64,000 nt of DNA, taken from Pannonibacter carbonis (GTDB lineage: Bacteria; Pseudomonadota; Alphaproteobacteria; Rhizobiales; Stappiaceae). The number at the start of each line of letters is the position of its first letter. The stretch's first letter is position 1. The notes under the pieces are model-generated. The model was given only the letters and a program-made list of their open reading frames with translations, was not told the DNA's origin and ran no database searches. The DNA is taken from positions 248,001-312,000 of the forward strand of contig NZ_PUDR01000003.1 in assembly GCF_003012935.1 (NCBI RefSeq). Reading direction: 5' to 3'. Shown here one piece after another: positions 1-9,757 of the stretch. The position numbers and the translations under genes are program-made.

Positions 1-2
1 TT

Positions 3-1793
3 GCCGCCGGTCTCGAGATCGCCTTCAAGTCCGGTGCCGTCACCGGCATGCTGGTGGCTGGTCTCGCGCTTCTCGGCGTTGCCGTCTACTACGCGGTGCT
101 GACCGGTGGCCTCGGCTATGCCGCCACCGACCGCGTCGTCATCGATGCCCTTGTGGCTCTCGGCTTCGGCGCGTCGCTGATCTCGATCTTTGCCCGTCTG
201 GGCGGTGGCATCTTCACCAAGGGTGCGGATGTCGGCGGCGACCTGGTCGGCAAGGTCGAGGCCGGCATTCCGGAAGATGATCCGCGCAATCCGGCAACCA
301 TCGCCGACAACGTGGGCGACAACGTCGGTGACTGCGCCGGCATGGCGGCGGACCTGTTCGAGACCTACGCGGTGACGCTGGTGGCCACCATGGTGCTGGC
401 GGCGATCTATTTCGCCGGAACGCCTTCGACCTCCGCGGCTATGCTTTATCCGCTGACCATCGGCGGGGCCTGCATCATCACCTCGATCATCGGCACCTTC
501 TTCGTGAAGCTCGGTGCCAACAACTCCATCATGGGCGCGCTCTACAAGGGCTTCATCGCCACGTCAGTGCTGTCGCTGATCATCCTCTATCCGGTCACCT
601 CCTGGGTGTTCGGCGGCATGGACGGGGTGCTCACCACATCGCGTGGCCTCAGCTTCACGCCGATGGACCTTTATCTGTGCGGCATCGCGGGTCTGGCCGT
701 CACCGGCCTGATCATCTGGGTGACGGAGTACTACACCGGCACCGGCTTCCGCCCCGTGCGCTCCATCGCCCAGGCCTCGGTCACCGGCCATGGCACCAAC
801 GTCATCCAGGGCCTTGCCATCTCGATGGAAGCAACCGCCCTGCCGGCGATCATCATCATCGCCGGTATCATCGTCACCTATTCGCTGGCTGGCCTGTTCG
901 GGATTGCCATCGCGGTGACGACCATGCTGGCGCTGGCTGGCATGGTGGTGGCGCTCGACGCCTTCGGTCCGGTCACCGACAACGCCGGCGGCATTGCCGA
1001 AATGGCGGATCTGCCGGCGTCGGTCCGTGTCACAACCGATGCGCTCGATGCGGTCGGCAACACGACAAAGGCCGTGACCAAGGGCTACGCCATCGGCTCG
1101 GCCGGTCTCGGCGCCCTGGTGCTGTTTGCCGCCTACACCGAGGATCTGCGCTTCTTCATCGCCAACTCGGACAAGTACCCCTACTTCCAGGGCCTGACCA
1201 ACGAGACACTCGATTTCTCGCTGTCCAACCCTTACGTGGTCGTGGGGCTCTTCTTCGGCGGCCTGCTGCCGTATCTGTTCGGCGGCATCGCCATGACGGC
1301 TGTCGGCCGTGCGGCGGCGGCTGTGGTGGAGGAAGTGCGGCGGCAGTTCCGCGAAAAGCCGGGCATCATGGCGGGCACCGAGCGGCCGGACTATGGCCGG
1401 GCGGTCGACATGCTGACCAAGGCGGCGATCCGCGAGATGATCGTGCCGTCGATGCTGCCGGTGCTGTCGCCGATTGCCGGCTTTTTTATCATCAACATGA
1501 TCGCCGGCAAGGCCAACGCCTTTGCCGCGCTCGGCGCCATGCTGCTCGGCATCATCATCACGGGCCTGTTCGTGGCCCTGTCGATGACCGCCGGCGGCGG
1601 TGCCTGGGACAATGCGAAGAAGTACATCGAGGATGGCCATCACGGCGGCAAGGGCTCTGACGCCCACAAGGCCGCGGTGACCGGCGACACGGTCGGTGAC
1701 CCCTACAAGGACACCGCCGGTCCGGCCGTCAACCCGATGATCAAGATCGCCAACATCGTCGCCCTGCTGCTCCTCGCCGTGCTGGCGCATTGA
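3..1793 (+). CDS. hppA: Membrane-bound proton-translocating pyrophosphatase (5' partial)
   Basis: Integral membrane H+-PPase that hydrolyses pyrophosphate and pumps protons across the inner membrane. The frame is open from the first bases of the window ([16 protein letters not shown]...), so the N-terminus lies outside and roughly 100 residues are missing; 596 residues are present. Visible family motifs are the pyrophosphate-binding [20 protein letters not shown], the [19 protein letters not shown] segment and the second acidic motif [13 protein letters not shown]. The lysine in [16 protein letters not shown] (about 1052-1100) is the residue that in this family marks the potassium-independent subtype; K+-dependent enzymes have Ala there. 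The C-terminal [17 protein letters not shown] motif and final hydrophobic helix are intact. A strong terminator follows directly. Identity is very secure; the pump subtype is inferred from one residue. Confidence 0.98.
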   Translation, partial: AAGLEIAFKSGAVTGMLVAGLALLGVAVYYAVLTGGLGYAATDRVVIDALVALGFGASLISIFARLGGGIFTKGADVGGDLVGKVEAGIPEDDPRNPATIADNVGDNVGDCAGMAADLFETYAVTLVATMVLAAIYFAGTPSTSAAMLYPLTIGGACIITSIIGTFFVKLGANNSIMGALYKGFIATSVLSLIILYPVTSWVFGGMDGVLTTSRGLSFTPMDLYLCGIAGLAVTGLIIWVTEYYTGTGFRPVRSIAQASVTGHGTNVIQGLAISMEATALPAIIIIAGIIVTYSLAGLFGIAIAVTTMLALAGMVVALDAFGPVTDNAGGIAEMADLPASVRVTTDALDAVGNTTKAVTKGYAIGSAGLGALVLFAAYTEDLRFFIANSDKYPYFQGLTNETLDFSLSNPYVVVGLFFGGLLPYLFGGIAMTAVGRAAAAVVEEVRRQFREKPGIMAGTERPDYGRAVDMLTKAAIREMIVPSMLPVLSPIAGFFIINMIAGKANAFAALGAMLLGIIITGLFVALSMTAGGGAWDNAKKYIEDGHHGGKGSDAHKAAVTGDTVGDPYKDTAGPAVNPMIKIANIVALLLLAVLAH

Positions 1794-1822
1794 GGACAGG
1801 GGCATCGCGGCCCTTGAAAGAG

Positions 1823-1858
1823 AAAAGGCCCCGGAGTGATCCGGGGCCTTTTGTTCTT
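1823..1858 (+). terminator. Rho-independent terminator after hppA
   Basis: A 12-bp stem AAAAGGCCCCGG / CCGGGGCCTTTT with loop AGTGAT is followed by TTGTTCTTT. It lies 30 bp after the hppA stop. A near copy with the same loop lies at 2107-2137. Confidence 0.9.
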
Positions 1859-1892
1859 TGGGGAGCCTGCGGCGTCCGGACAGCAGTGCCCC

Positions 1893-1962
1893 GTGCGGGG
1901 ATCCAGCTGCGTCGAAGCTTGATGCGTCCGTTCGAGTGGTCAGTCCGTGTGGATCCCCGCAC
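1893..1962. repeat. Palindromic intergenic repeat with 13-bp arms
   Basis: GTGCGGGGATCCA at 1893-1905 is exactly inverted as TGGATCCCCGCAC at 1950-1962, enclosing about 44 bp that carries a second, weaker dyad (TCGAAGC ... GTTCGA). It sits between the hppA and bamE terminators, where no gene is seen. This resembles the REP-like palindromes common between genes in Hyphomicrobiales. Confidence 0.6.
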
Positions 1963-2106
1963 AAGTCTGAACAACGGGGCGGGGATGACGCCGGAGAGAG
2001 GGAGAGGGGCAGGGGCGACGGGCGAGGAGGCAGCGGCGACGCGGCGTGGCAAGCAGGAGGACGGGTGCGGGCTGGCGGACAGAAATCAGCGCAAGCGCCG
2101 GAACGC

Positions 2107-2137
2107 AAAAAAGCCCCGGAGTGATCCGGGGCCTTTG
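2107..2137 (-). terminator. Rho-independent terminator after bamE
   Basis: Read on the minus strand, the stem CCCCGG-ATCACT-CCGGGG ends in GCTTTTTTGCG, giving a good U-tract 29 bp beyond the bamE stop. Stem and loop are nearly identical to the hppA terminator at 1823. Confidence 0.85.
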
Positions 2138-2165
2138 GCTTTGATGACGTACAGTCGCAACTGCC

Positions 2166-2603
2166 TTACAGGCCGAGCGACGGGGTGGTGGCGCCGCGCA
2201 GGATCTGGGTGATGAAGCCGTAGTCGGCACCGCCCGTGCGCGTGGTGCGGGTGATGAAGTCGAACACCTTGCCATCCTGCATGCCGTAGTTGGCGATGTC
2301 CTTGACGAAGCCGTCCTCGTCGAAATAGACGGCAACGACGCGCTGTTCGACGATCTTGTTGCCCATGAAGGCGGTGGTCTCGGACACCTGCGAGATGTAA
2401 TAATAGGTCAGGCCGCTGATGTCGGAGGTGGTGGACGGCGAGCCGAGCACCAGCTCGACGTTTTCCTTGCTCGAGCCGACCTGAACCTGCTGCAGCATGT
2501 CCGGGGAAATGGAATGGCCGTGATTGAAGGTCTGGGTGAAGCAGCCTCCAACGGTCAGGCCGAGGAGAATCGGAAGCATCACCACATGCGACTTGATCTT
2601 CAT
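2166..2603 (-). CDS. bamE: Outer-membrane assembly lipoprotein BamE (SmpA/OmlA family)
   Basis: Small lipoprotein of the BAM complex that helps insert beta-barrel proteins in the outer membrane. The start at 2603 gives MKIKSHVVMLPILLGLTVGGC, a short lipoprotein signal peptide ending in lipobox TVGGC. The open frame extends upstream to 2705, but that would bury the signal peptide. The 145-aa product has the SmpA/OmlA fold signature: HGHSISPDMLQQVQVGSSKE (helices before the conserved turn), VELVLGSPSTTS and the strand YYYISQVSETTAFM. It is divergent from the bc1 chaperone gene across a 132-bp shared promoter region. Length and layout are normal for alphaproteobacterial BamE. Confidence 0.93.
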   Translation of the reverse strand: MKIKSHVVMLPILLGLTVGGCFTQTFNHGHSISPDMLQQVQVGSSKENVELVLGSPSTTSDISGLTYYYISQVSETTAFMGNKIVEQRVVAVYFDEDGFVKDIANYGMQDGKVFDFITRTTRTGGADYGFITQILRGATTPSLGL

Positions 2604-2735
2604 TCCTGCGTTCCCGTTCCCATTGAACCGGAGCCGGAGCCCGGTGCGTATCTGAATTCGTTCCTTGGCAAAGCGAGTAACCTGCGTTAGGGCACAAGGC
2701 AACACCCACAGTCACCGCATTGCGAGAGGCTTGAT

Positions 2736-3290
2736 ATGGTTTTTGGCCTGTTTCGCCGCCGGACACAACCATCCGAATACGTCCTTTATGGCGCCATCGT
2801 GGCTCAGGCCCGGCAGCCTGTGTTTTATGCTGACCTCGGCGCTCCCGATACAGTCGACGGGCGTTTCGACATGATCATCCTGCATGCCATGTTGCTGTTC
2901 CGACGGCTGCAAGGAGAAGGCAAGGAAGCCGTCGCCGTGTCGCAATCGGTCTTTGACATCTTCTTTGCCGATATGGACGGCTCTCTGCGCGAGATGGGCA
3001 TCTCCGACAATGCCGTGCCTAAAAAGGTCAAGCGCATGGCCGAGGCCTTCTTCGGCCGCGCCGCTGCCTATGGCGCAGCCATCGATGCCGGTGATCTCAA
3101 TGCGCTGGCTGCTGCCATCGACCGAAATTTTTTCCCCGAAAGCTCCAGTCCGGCCGCCGCACTGGCGCTGGCCCGCTATGCCATGGCCGCCGGCCCGGCG
3201 CTGGCGGCAGTTCCGGTGGGCGATGTCCTCGCCGCCAAGCTGTCCTGGCCTGATCCGCAGTCCATGGCGGAAGGATCTGCTCATGTCTGA
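2736..3290 (+). CDS. Ubiquinol-cytochrome c chaperone (CBP3/UBCC family)
   Basis: A 184-aa protein of the Cbp3 family, whose members assist assembly of cytochrome b into the bc1 complex. Diagnostic stretches are the N-terminal FRRRTQPSEYVLYGAIVAQA, the DMIILHAMLLFRRL helix, and DMDGSLREMGISDNAVPKKV followed by KRMAEAFFGRAAAY, which is the family's conserved core. There is no signal peptide; it is predicted to act at the cytoplasmic face of the inner membrane. Its stop overlaps the start of the yceD-like gene by 8 bp, so the two are co-translated. This pair preceding plsX-fabH is a common alphaproteobacterial arrangement. Confidence 0.93.
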   Translation: MVFGLFRRRTQPSEYVLYGAIVAQARQPVFYADLGAPDTVDGRFDMIILHAMLLFRRLQGEGKEAVAVSQSVFDIFFADMDGSLREMGISDNAVPKKVKRMAEAFFGRAAAYGAAIDAGDLNALAAAIDRNFFPESSSPAAALALARYAMAAGPALAAVPVGDVLAAKLSWPDPQSMAEGSAHV

Positions 3291-3849
3291 TGTTGCCTTT
3301 CCCCTCAGCCACCGTTTCGATGTTGCCCGCCTCGGCAACAAGTCGCAGATGGTCAAGATTGTTCCCGACACCGCAGAGCTTGCCCGCATGGCGGAGGCCT
3401 ACGGTCTCGTCGAACTCACGTCCCTAACGGCTGACCTCGAAGTTCGTCCCTGGCACAAGGCCGGCGCCTTTGTCATCGGCACTGTGACGGCCAAAGGCGC
3501 GCAGCGCTGCGTGGTGACGCTGGAGCCGGTGCCGATGCAGGTGAGCGACAGTTTCGAGCGCGCCTATGAGCCGGCTCCGGCGGTCGGCCGCCGCGCTCCG
3601 GACCTGGCCGAAGACGGCGAGATCGAGATCGATCTGGAGGCTCCCGAGCCGCCGGATGAAATCGTCGATGGCATTATCGATCTGGGGGCGCTGGTGTGTG
3701 AGCAGTTCGTGCTGGCGCTGGATCCGTTCCCGAGGGCCCCTGGCGCGGAACTGGCCTTCAAGGCGCCGGTGGAAGCCGATGAAGCAGAAGACGAACGGCC
3801 CAATCCTTTTGCCGTCTTGCAAAAGCTGAAAGATCAGGATCCGCAGTAA
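3283..3849 (+). CDS. yceD: DUF177 / YceD-family protein
   Basis: A 188-aa member of the YceD (DUF177) family, linked in bacteria to 23S rRNA or L32 biogenesis and often located near rpmF or plsX. The start MSDVAFPLSHRFDVARL at 3283 overlaps the preceding gene. Family features are the N-terminal PLSHRFDVARL, SLTADLEVRPWHKAGAFVI, the QRCVVTLEPVP strand, and the acidic segment ending FVLALDPFPRAPGAEL before the C-terminal NPFAVLQKLKDQ. The longer upstream open frame (from 2884) is a shadow of the chaperone gene. rpmF, a frequent neighbour of yceD, is not present here. Confidence 0.9.
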   Translation: MSDVAFPLSHRFDVARLGNKSQMVKIVPDTAELARMAEAYGLVELTSLTADLEVRPWHKAGAFVIGTVTAKGAQRCVVTLEPVPMQVSDSFERAYEPAPAVGRRAPDLAEDGEIEIDLEAPEPPDEIVDGIIDLGALVCEQFVLALDPFPRAPGAELAFKAPVEADEAEDERPNPFAVLQKLKDQDPQ

Positions 3850-4097
3850 CCCGGCCATCCCGCGTCGGAGTATCGCAACGAATTCGGTTGGAAATGGCGC
3901 GTTCGGGGTCAGTATAAGCCCGGTCCCGATCCTGAAAACGGTTGTCTCGCGCCTCGAAACCGCTATGTTCGCTGCGCTGCGGCCCCTCACGGGCCGGGGA
4001 CGCGACCGGCTGAGCGTGGGGCAGTCTAGTCCGGCGCGGAGACTGACCCGTTCGTGGCGCGTCGTCCGCCGCTCTGAAGGACAACAAGAACCTGCCA

Positions 4098-5162
4098 ATG
4101 GCGAAACCCATTCATATTGCTCTCGATGTCATGGGCGGTGATGCTGGCGCGGAAATGGTGCTTCCGGGCGCCGAGCTTGCGCTTCTGCGTCATCCCGACA
4201 TCCGCTTCCTTCTCTATGGCAATGAGCGCGTCGTGCTGCCCTTGCTGGAGAAGTACCCGCGCCTGCGCGATGCCTCGACCTTCTTTCATTGCGATGTCGC
4301 TGTGGCAATGGACGCCAAGCCGAGCCAGGCGCTGCGCCAGGGCCGCTGGCGCTCGTCCATGTGGCGGGCCATCGAGGCGGTGAAGACGGGCGATGCCGAT
4401 GTCGCCGTCTCGGCCGGCAACACCGGCGCGCTGATGGCCATGTCCAAGTTCTGCCTGCGCACTATGGCGAATATCGAACGCCCCGCCATCGCCGCGATCT
4501 GGCCGACCGCGCGCGGCGAGTCCGTCGTGCTTGATGTGGGCGCGTCCATCGGCGCGGATGCCCAGCAGCTCATCGATTTCGCCATCCTCGGCGGTGCCAT
4601 GGCGCGCGCGCTGTTCGGCGTGCAAAAGCCGACCGTTGGCCTCCTGAACATTGGCGTCGAGGAGGTCAAGGGGCTGGAGGAAGTCCGCACAGCGGGCCGG
4701 ATCCTCAAGGAAGTGCCGTTCCGGTCCTTCTCCTATGCCGGCTTTGTCGAGGGCGATGATCTCGGCAAGGGCACGGTCGATGTCGTGGTGACCGAAGGGT
4801 TTGCCGGCAACATCGCGCTGAAGACGGCGGAAGGCACGGCCAAGCAGATTGGCGGCTACCTGAAGGCGGCGATGCAGCGGACGTTGCTCGCCAAGCTTGG
4901 CTATCTGCTGGCCAAGGGTGCCTTTGACCGGCTGCGCGAGAAGATGGATCCGCGCAAGGTCAACGGCGGGGTGTTCCTCGGTCTCAATGGCGTCGTCATC
5001 AAGAGCCACGGCGGCACCGACGCCGAAGGCTTTGCCGCCGCAATCGCCCTTGCCCATGGCATGGTGCGCAACGAACTCATTCACAAGATCGCACAGGACC
5101 TGGTCCACTATCATCGTGGCCGGTTTGCAGTGCCCTCTGACAACTCTGAAGGTGAAGTGTGA
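4098..5162 (+). CDS. plsX: Phosphate acyltransferase PlsX
   Basis: Peripheral membrane enzyme that converts acyl-ACP and phosphate into acyl-phosphate, the acyl donor for PlsY in phospholipid synthesis. The 354-aa protein begins with the conserved [20 protein letters not shown]. It also shows [30 protein letters not shown] and [12 protein letters not shown], plus [20 protein letters not shown], all family hallmarks. Start ATG 4098 is preceded by a GAAGGA ribosome-binding sequence about 17 bp upstream. Its TGA overlaps the GTG start of fabH, so the two genes form a translationally coupled lipid-synthesis operon. The upstream 248 bp (3850-4097) contains no gene and probably holds the promoter. 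Confidence 0.97.
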   Translation: MAKPIHIALDVMGGDAGAEMVLPGAELALLRHPDIRFLLYGNERVVLPLLEKYPRLRDASTFFHCDVAVAMDAKPSQALRQGRWRSSMWRAIEAVKTGDADVAVSAGNTGALMAMSKFCLRTMANIERPAIAAIWPTARGESVVLDVGASIGADAQQLIDFAILGGAMARALFGVQKPTVGLLNIGVEEVKGLEEVRTAGRILKEVPFRSFSYAGFVEGDDLGKGTVDVVVTEGFAGNIALKTAEGTAKQIGGYLKAAMQRTLLAKLGYLLAKGAFDRLREKMDPRKVNGGVFLGLNGVVIKSHGGTDAEGFAAAIALAHGMVRNELIHKIAQDLVHYHRGRFAVPSDNSEGEV

Positions 5163-6136
5163 GCGTGATCCGTTCGACCGTTCTCGGTTGCGGCAGCTAT
5201 CTGCCCGAGAAGTTTCTCACCAATGAAGAACTGGCGTCCATGGTCGACACCAGCGACGACTGGATCGTCCAGCGCACGGGCATCCGCAAGCGCCACATCG
5301 CCTCGGAAGGCGAGTTCACCTCGCATCTGGCGGTCAAGGCAGCCCGCCGCGCGCTGGACAATGCCGGCTTTGAGGCGAAGGACATCGACGTCATCATCCT
5401 GGCGACGGCAACGCCGGACAACACGTTTCCGGCGACGGCGGTGACCGTCCAGCATGAACTGGGCATGCATCACGGCTTTGCCTTTGACATTCAGGCTGTC
5501 TGTTCGGGATTCGTGTTTGCCTTGGCGACGGCCGACAATTTCCTGCGCTCCGGCCAGGCGCGCCGCACCCTTGTGATCGGGGCCGAGACCTTCTCACGCA
5601 TCCTTGATTGGCAGGACCGCACCACCTGCGTCCTCTTCGGCGATGGCGCCGGGGCCGTGGTGCTGGAAGCACGCCAGGCTGAAGGGTCTATCGCCGACCG
5701 CGGCATCCTGACGACACATCTGCGCTCGGACGGCAGCCACAAGTCCAAGCTCTATGTCGATGGCGGGCCGTCCTCGACACAGACGGTCGGCCACCTGCGC
5801 ATGGAAGGCAAGGAAGTCTTCAAGCATGCGGTCGGCATGATCACCGACGTGATCGAAGATGCCTACAAGGCCACCGGTCTCGGTTCGGACGATCTCGACT
5901 GGTTCGTGCCGCATCAGGCCAACAAGCGCATCATCGATGCCAGCGCCAAGAAGCTCGGCATCGCTCCGGAGAAGGTGGTGACCACGGTCGACCAGCACGG
6001 CAACACCTCGGCGGCCTCTATCCCGCTGGCGCTGGATGCGGCGGTGCGCGATGGCCGAATCAAGCGCGGCGATCTCGTCATGCTGGAAGCCATGGGTGGC
6101 GGCTTCACCTGGGGCTCCGCGCTGCTGCGCTGGTGA
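5159..6136 (+). CDS. fabH: 3-oxoacyl-ACP synthase III (KAS III)
   Basis: Condensing enzyme that starts fatty-acid chains by joining an acyl-CoA primer to malonyl-ACP in the cytosol. The 325-aa protein carries the complete Cys-His-Asn triad: Cys115 in [11 protein letters not shown], His252 in [11 protein letters not shown] and Asn282 in [15 protein letters not shown]. The C-terminal [18 protein letters not shown] is the standard ending. Translation starts at a GTG overlapping the plsX stop (GTGA). A 10-bp GC-rich stem (6146-6169) lies just downstream, without a U-tract. Confidence 0.97.
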   Translation: MSVIRSTVLGCGSYLPEKFLTNEELASMVDTSDDWIVQRTGIRKRHIASEGEFTSHLAVKAARRALDNAGFEAKDIDVIILATATPDNTFPATAVTVQHELGMHHGFAFDIQAVCSGFVFALATADNFLRSGQARRTLVIGAETFSRILDWQDRTTCVLFGDGAGAVVLEARQAEGSIADRGILTTHLRSDGSHKSKLYVDGGPSSTQTVGHLRMEGKEVFKHAVGMITDVIEDAYKATGLGSDDLDWFVPHQANKRIIDASAKKLGIAPEKVVTTVDQHGNTSAASIPLALDAAVRDGRIKRGDLVMLEAMGGGFTWGSALLRW

Positions 6137-6175
6137 GGAAACTCGCCTTGCGCCCGCCTGCGGGCGCAAGAGCGG

Positions 6176-6204
6176 GTTGACCGGTCGCGGCGGACACAAT
6201 ACCG
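6176..6204 (+). promoter_or_regulatory. Possible ihfA promoter
   Basis: TTGACC at 6176-6181, a 17-bp spacer and TACCGT at 6199-6204 lie 65 bp upstream of ihfA. The match to the housekeeping sigma consensus is moderate. It would give ihfA its own transcript after the stem at 6146-6169. Confidence 0.35.
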
Positions 6205-6268
6205 TATTGGCGAACGTAACTTTTGCAGCAAAATCAGCCGGATCGATGATTTGAGGCAAGGAGGGGCC

Positions 6269-6586
6269 ATGGGCAGCAAGACCGTGACGCGCGCAGACCT
6301 ATGTGAAGCCGTCTATCAGAAGGTGGGTCTCTCGCGAACGGAGTCCGCCGAACTGGTCGAGCGTGTCTTGGCGGAGATATCCGACTGCCTTGTGACTGGC
6401 GAATCCGTCAAACTCTCGTCATTCGGGTCCTTCGTTGTCCGTTCCAAGGGTGAGCGGATCGGGCGCAACCCGAAGACCGGTGAAGAGGTGCCAATCTCGC
6501 CGCGGCGGGTGATGGTGTTCAAGCCGAGCAACATCCTCAAGCAGAAGATCAACGAGACGCTGGCCGGTGAGGGGCACGACGCCTGA
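6269..6586 (+). CDS. ihfA: Integration host factor subunit alpha
   Basis: DNA-bending HU/IHF-family protein, alpha chain of the IHF heterodimer. The start at 6269 follows a strong ribosome-binding site (AAGGAGGGG at about 6258-6266); the frame extends 18 bp upstream but the site decides this start. The 105-aa product has the N-terminal helices [20 protein letters not shown], the beta-arm [17 protein letters not shown] with the DNA-intercalating proline in the NPKTG-EVPI loop, and C-terminal [11 protein letters not shown]. ihfA after fabH and before a MerR gene is a conserved alphaproteobacterial order. Confidence 0.97.
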   Translation: MGSKTVTRADLCEAVYQKVGLSRTESAELVERVLAEISDCLVTGESVKLSSFGSFVVRSKGERIGRNPKTGEEVPISPRRVMVFKPSNILKQKINETLAGEGHDA

Positions 6587-6955
6587 TTCTGCCCGCGGTT
6601 CCGGACTGCCGCTCTGGCGATGGTTGCCGGCCGATGTCAGATGTGGTGCCGCGCCTCGACCTGTATCGCTGCACAAGGGGAGCTGGCGCCTCGGCTGAGG
6701 GCTGGTATTGCCATAGCTTTGGGGCCATTGCTTTTCCAGTTCGCCCGGTGATCGGCGTTCGTCGAGGGACTGATCGCCGGGATTTGCCTGACTTGTGCGG
6801 ATTGCCGTCAGACTTTCTTGTTTTTGCCGCGTGCCCTTGCAACTCGTTTAGACTGGGGACGGCGGGATTCGCGGCAGTGAACCTGTTTGACTGAAGGCAG
6901 GCTGGCCATGCCTGCGCGAAGCGAGACCGGCAGATGCCGGGGAGAAACGATCACC
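6587..6955. other. Intergenic region between ihfA and the MerR gene
   Basis: About 370 bp with no supported gene. Short open frames here lack recognisable protein features. It presumably holds the promoter of the MerR gene, but no convincing -35/-10 pair was found. The MerR ribosome-binding site GGGGAGAAA is at about 6938-6946. Confidence 0.5.
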
Positions 6956-7600
6956 ATGTCGCTTGAGAAAAGCCCGGATGCGTTTCGCACCATCAGCGAG
7001 GTGGCCGAGGATCTCGACCTGCCACAACACGTGCTGCGCTTCTGGGAGACCCGTTTTACCCAGATCAAGCCGCTGAAGCGCGGCGGTGGCCGCCGCTATT
7101 ATCGCCCCGATGACGTCGAACTGCTGCGCGGCATCCGGCATCTCCTTTACGGCGAAGGCTATACGATCAAGGGCGTTCAGCGCATCCTGAAGGAACAGGG
7201 TCCGCGCTTCGTAATGCAGATCTGGCGCGAGGACGCCATTCCCTTGTCCGTTGCAGCGCGCGTCGATCTTGAAGACGACGAAGACGAGACACCTCGCCTG
7301 GAAACGCCGGTTCGCCGGCCAGCCGTGGTCGAGCAAGCGCCGGCCCCGGCGCGTGCTGAGCCCGGTCACGGTCTGCCGAGCGAAGTCCTGCCAAAAGGCC
7401 TCCTGTCCGATGATGATCCGCGCGTGCACGCCGCTCAGGCCAAGAGCAGCAGCTTCCGGTTCATGGAGCGGTTTCGCGCCGAAAAGGGGGAGGTGCATGC
7501 TGGAGGCAACGCAGCCCTTTCGAAGGACGACGTCAGGCGCCTTCAGGCGACCCTGTTTGAACTGCTGGAGTGCAAGAGACTTCTCGATCAGGCGCGCTGA
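6956..7600 (+). CDS. MerR-family transcriptional regulator
   Basis: A 214-aa DNA-binding regulator. The N-terminal winged helix-turn-helix is clear: [20 protein letters not shown], then [20 protein letters not shown] and [20 protein letters not shown] (residues about 10-75). The C-terminal half is acidic and proline-rich ([15 protein letters not shown]) with no cysteine cluster, so a metal or redox role like classical MerR is not supported. The start at 6956 has GGGGAGAAA upstream; an upstream in-frame start at 6887 is less likely. The gene is conserved beside ihfA in Hyphomicrobiales, but its target is unknown to me. Confidence 0.9.
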   Translation: MSLEKSPDAFRTISEVAEDLDLPQHVLRFWETRFTQIKPLKRGGGRRYYRPDDVELLRGIRHLLYGEGYTIKGVQRILKEQGPRFVMQIWREDAIPLSVAARVDLEDDEDETPRLETPVRRPAVVEQAPAPARAEPGHGLPSEVLPKGLLSDDDPRVHAAQAKSSSFRFMERFRAEKGEVHAGGNAALSKDDVRRLQATLFELLECKRLLDQAR

Positions 7601-7630
7601 TCGAAGCTCGTTTGTTGATCTGGGCGGTGT

Positions 7631-7790
7631 CCTTGACAAAAGGCAGCAGAGCGCACATCTTCTAATTGAAGATTTCGAGGTGGGAACGGCCTCCCCACGC
7701 ACCCGCAAGGGTTAGTAGCCGCAAGGTGAAGAGATCCAGGACTTGGCACCCTGGCGAAAATAGAAAGCCCCGCTTCAGCGGGGTTTTTTA
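7631..7790 (+). ncRNA. Candidate small RNA with its own terminator
   Basis: Between the MerR gene and tRNA-Pro lies a segment with TTGACA (about 7633-7638), a CATCTT box 17 bp later, then a structured stretch with short self-complementary pieces: GTGGG/CCCAC, CCCGCAAGGG, GCCGCAAGGT, CCAGG/CCTGG. It ends in an excellent terminator at 7766-7790. No open frame fits it. I do not recognise the family; it is not obviously 6S, 4.5S, tmRNA or RNase P. It could instead be a long 3' UTR of the MerR mRNA. Confidence 0.45.
7766..7790 (+). terminator. Rho-independent terminator
   Basis: Stem GCCCCGC-TTCA-GCGGGG followed by six T residues. It terminates the MerR transcript and/or the candidate small RNA upstream. 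Confidence 0.9.
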
Positions 7791-8361
7791 TTTGGTCGCG
7801 ATCAGATGCCCCTTGCGCAGACGCCGTTCCAGTTTGTCCCGGTCAATCGGATATGTGGACTTCACGAGATAGAACTCGCCCGCAACAGGTTTGGCCAAGA
7901 CTGCCACCAGAACAATCAGGCCGACTGCATTTACCTCTCTGACAAGTTCAAATCCCTGGTGCAGGTGCTTGGGCGATTGACCGACATGCGTTGGGTCGAC
8001 GACTGTCTGCGACAGGTAAGGAAGGCATGACAGGAACGTATCTGGATGAGATTTCCAAGCGTGTTTCTGGGCCGGAATTGTGAATGAGACTTGGCCCTCG
8101 GGCAGCATCAAGCCAAATCGGCTGAAATGATGGACCGGGAGGGCAGCAAGTACAAGCGGCCGAAATCGCGGTGGACGATTGTCTCGTGTCAACTGCCATG
8201 CCCCGTCAATCAAGGCATATTGGCATGGCACGGAAAGGTTGTCGATTTCTTGAGTGCACCCTGAGGTGCTGAAGGGAAGGCTTCAACCAGGGACGGGCTG
8301 ACTGTCTTCTGTGTTGTCCTGGGCGGCACTTCTGGGGGAAGTGCGAGACAACATCGTGATT
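7791..8361. other. Intergenic region without a confident gene
   Basis: About 570 bp between a terminator and tRNA-Pro. A minus-strand frame (7788-8231, 147 aa, GTG start) is open, with one hydrophobic stretch near its C-terminus, but it has no ribosome-binding site, no recognised domain, and its stop lies inside the terminator T-tract. I do not call it a gene. The base composition is lower in GC than the flanking genes. Confidence 0.4.
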
Positions 8362-8428
<67 letters not shown>

Positions 8429-8438
<10 letters not shown>

Positions 8439-9757
8439 ACTGCGCCCTCTCTAACCGCTTCGCTTCGCCGACGCAAGGCTTGCGTGGTTGGGCTGTCCAC
8501 AGATGGCTGGCTTCGGTGGCGGAACGCATGACGCCGGTCATACAGCTTGTCGGCGGCGATCAGGCCCCAGGCGAGGCCGATCAGCAGGAAGAGGTGGCGC
8601 CAGCGGTCGATGTCGATGACGACGCCGACGAAGACATGCACCAGGAGCACGGCGAAGAGGCACTGGGCGAAGGGCGTCCAGGGGCGGTGCCGGAACAGCT
8701 GACGTCCCAGCGCCACAAGCGTCCACAGCATCAGCATCGGCCAGACGATACCGCCGAGCCAGCCATAGGCGGTGAAGGCCTTCATGTAGACGTTGTGCTC
8801 GTCTTCGGGGAAGTATTTGTTGAACTCAAGCGGCCCAAGGCCCAGCGGGCGTTCCATCGCCATTTCGAAGCCCAGGCTGTAGCGGGCAAAGCGGCCGAGA
8901 CGTGATCCGTCATAGGGCTGCACCAGCTTGGCACGTTCAGCGAACAGGTCGGAGACCTGATCGATCGACAGCGCGACAAGAAGCAGAAGCGCAATCCCCA
9001 GCACGCCGGCACCTGCCAGCAGGAGCAGTCGAAACCGGCGGGCTGGCCGCTGTTCATTGACGAGGAGCAACAGATACAGGACGACGCCCGCGACCGCCAT
9101 CATGCCCCAGGCACCGCGCGAAAACGACAGGAAGATCCCGAGTACCAGGACCGGCAGGGCGATCAGGGCGAGGCCCCAGGTCGATGGGGCACCCGTCATC
9201 ACTCGGCGCAGCAGCAGCAGTGTCGGCAGGAGAAGAAACGGGCCGAAGACGTTCGGATCCTCGAACGTGCCCTTTGCGCGCAGGTTCCGGACAAAGGCCT
9301 CGCCGCCCGGGATGAGATCAAAGAAGCCAAGAATGCCCAGTAGGGCGCAGAAGAACGCGCTGGCAATATAGGCACGCTCGACGATGACAACCCGGTCTGG
9401 CCGCTCTGTAATCAGGGCGGCGTAGAACATGGCCGTGGCGCCGAGAAAGGCTGCAACCGCCATATGCATGGTACCCGCCGGCAGGTCGCGGGCGAAGGGC
9501 ACCGCCATGATGCCGCCAGCCATGAACAGCAGCAGCAGTACGATCATCGGCCCGATCTCGCGCCGGAATTTCAGTCCGGCCAGCAGCCAGATGACCATCA
9601 GCAGCGCCACCAGCAGCTCATAGGGCGCAGGTTCGGCGATGACAAAGCCGCCAAGGAACACCGCCAGCCACAGGGCCGCATCGCCGAGCCGGCGGAGGGG
9701 CAGGCCCCGTCCGCGCAGAAACCCGCTTGGCGCAGCCGCTGTGAGAGCGTCGCTCAA
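8429..9757 (-). CDS. O-antigen ligase / Wzy-family polysaccharide polymerase
   Basis: A 442-aa polytopic inner-membrane protein with about ten to twelve hydrophobic helices and a large periplasmic loop holding the Wzy_C-type motif: [19 protein letters not shown], the [12 protein letters not shown] helix, and the [20 protein letters not shown] segment, typical of ligases and polymerases that join polysaccharide repeat units on undecaprenyl carriers. It starts 4 bp inside the preceding sugar transferase gene (ATGA overlap) and is the last gene of the minus-strand operon. In this exopolysaccharide setting, polymerase is likelier than LPS ligase. Its stop codon lies inside tRNA-Pro. Confidence 0.88.

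Noticed and set aside
564-2108. Minus-strand open frame of 514 aa opposite hppA
   Set aside because: Arginine/histidine-rich, low-complexity translation antisense to a certain gene; a shadow caused by high GC at third codon positions.
6146-6169. Terminator after fabH
   Set aside because: A perfect 10-bp stem CTTGCGCCCG/CGGGCGCAAG exists but no T-tract follows; kept only as a remark under fabH.
7788-8231. Minus-strand 147-aa frame upstream of tRNA-Pro
   Set aside because: GTG start without ribosome-binding site, stop inside a terminator T-tract, no recognised domain. Not excluded, but not supported.
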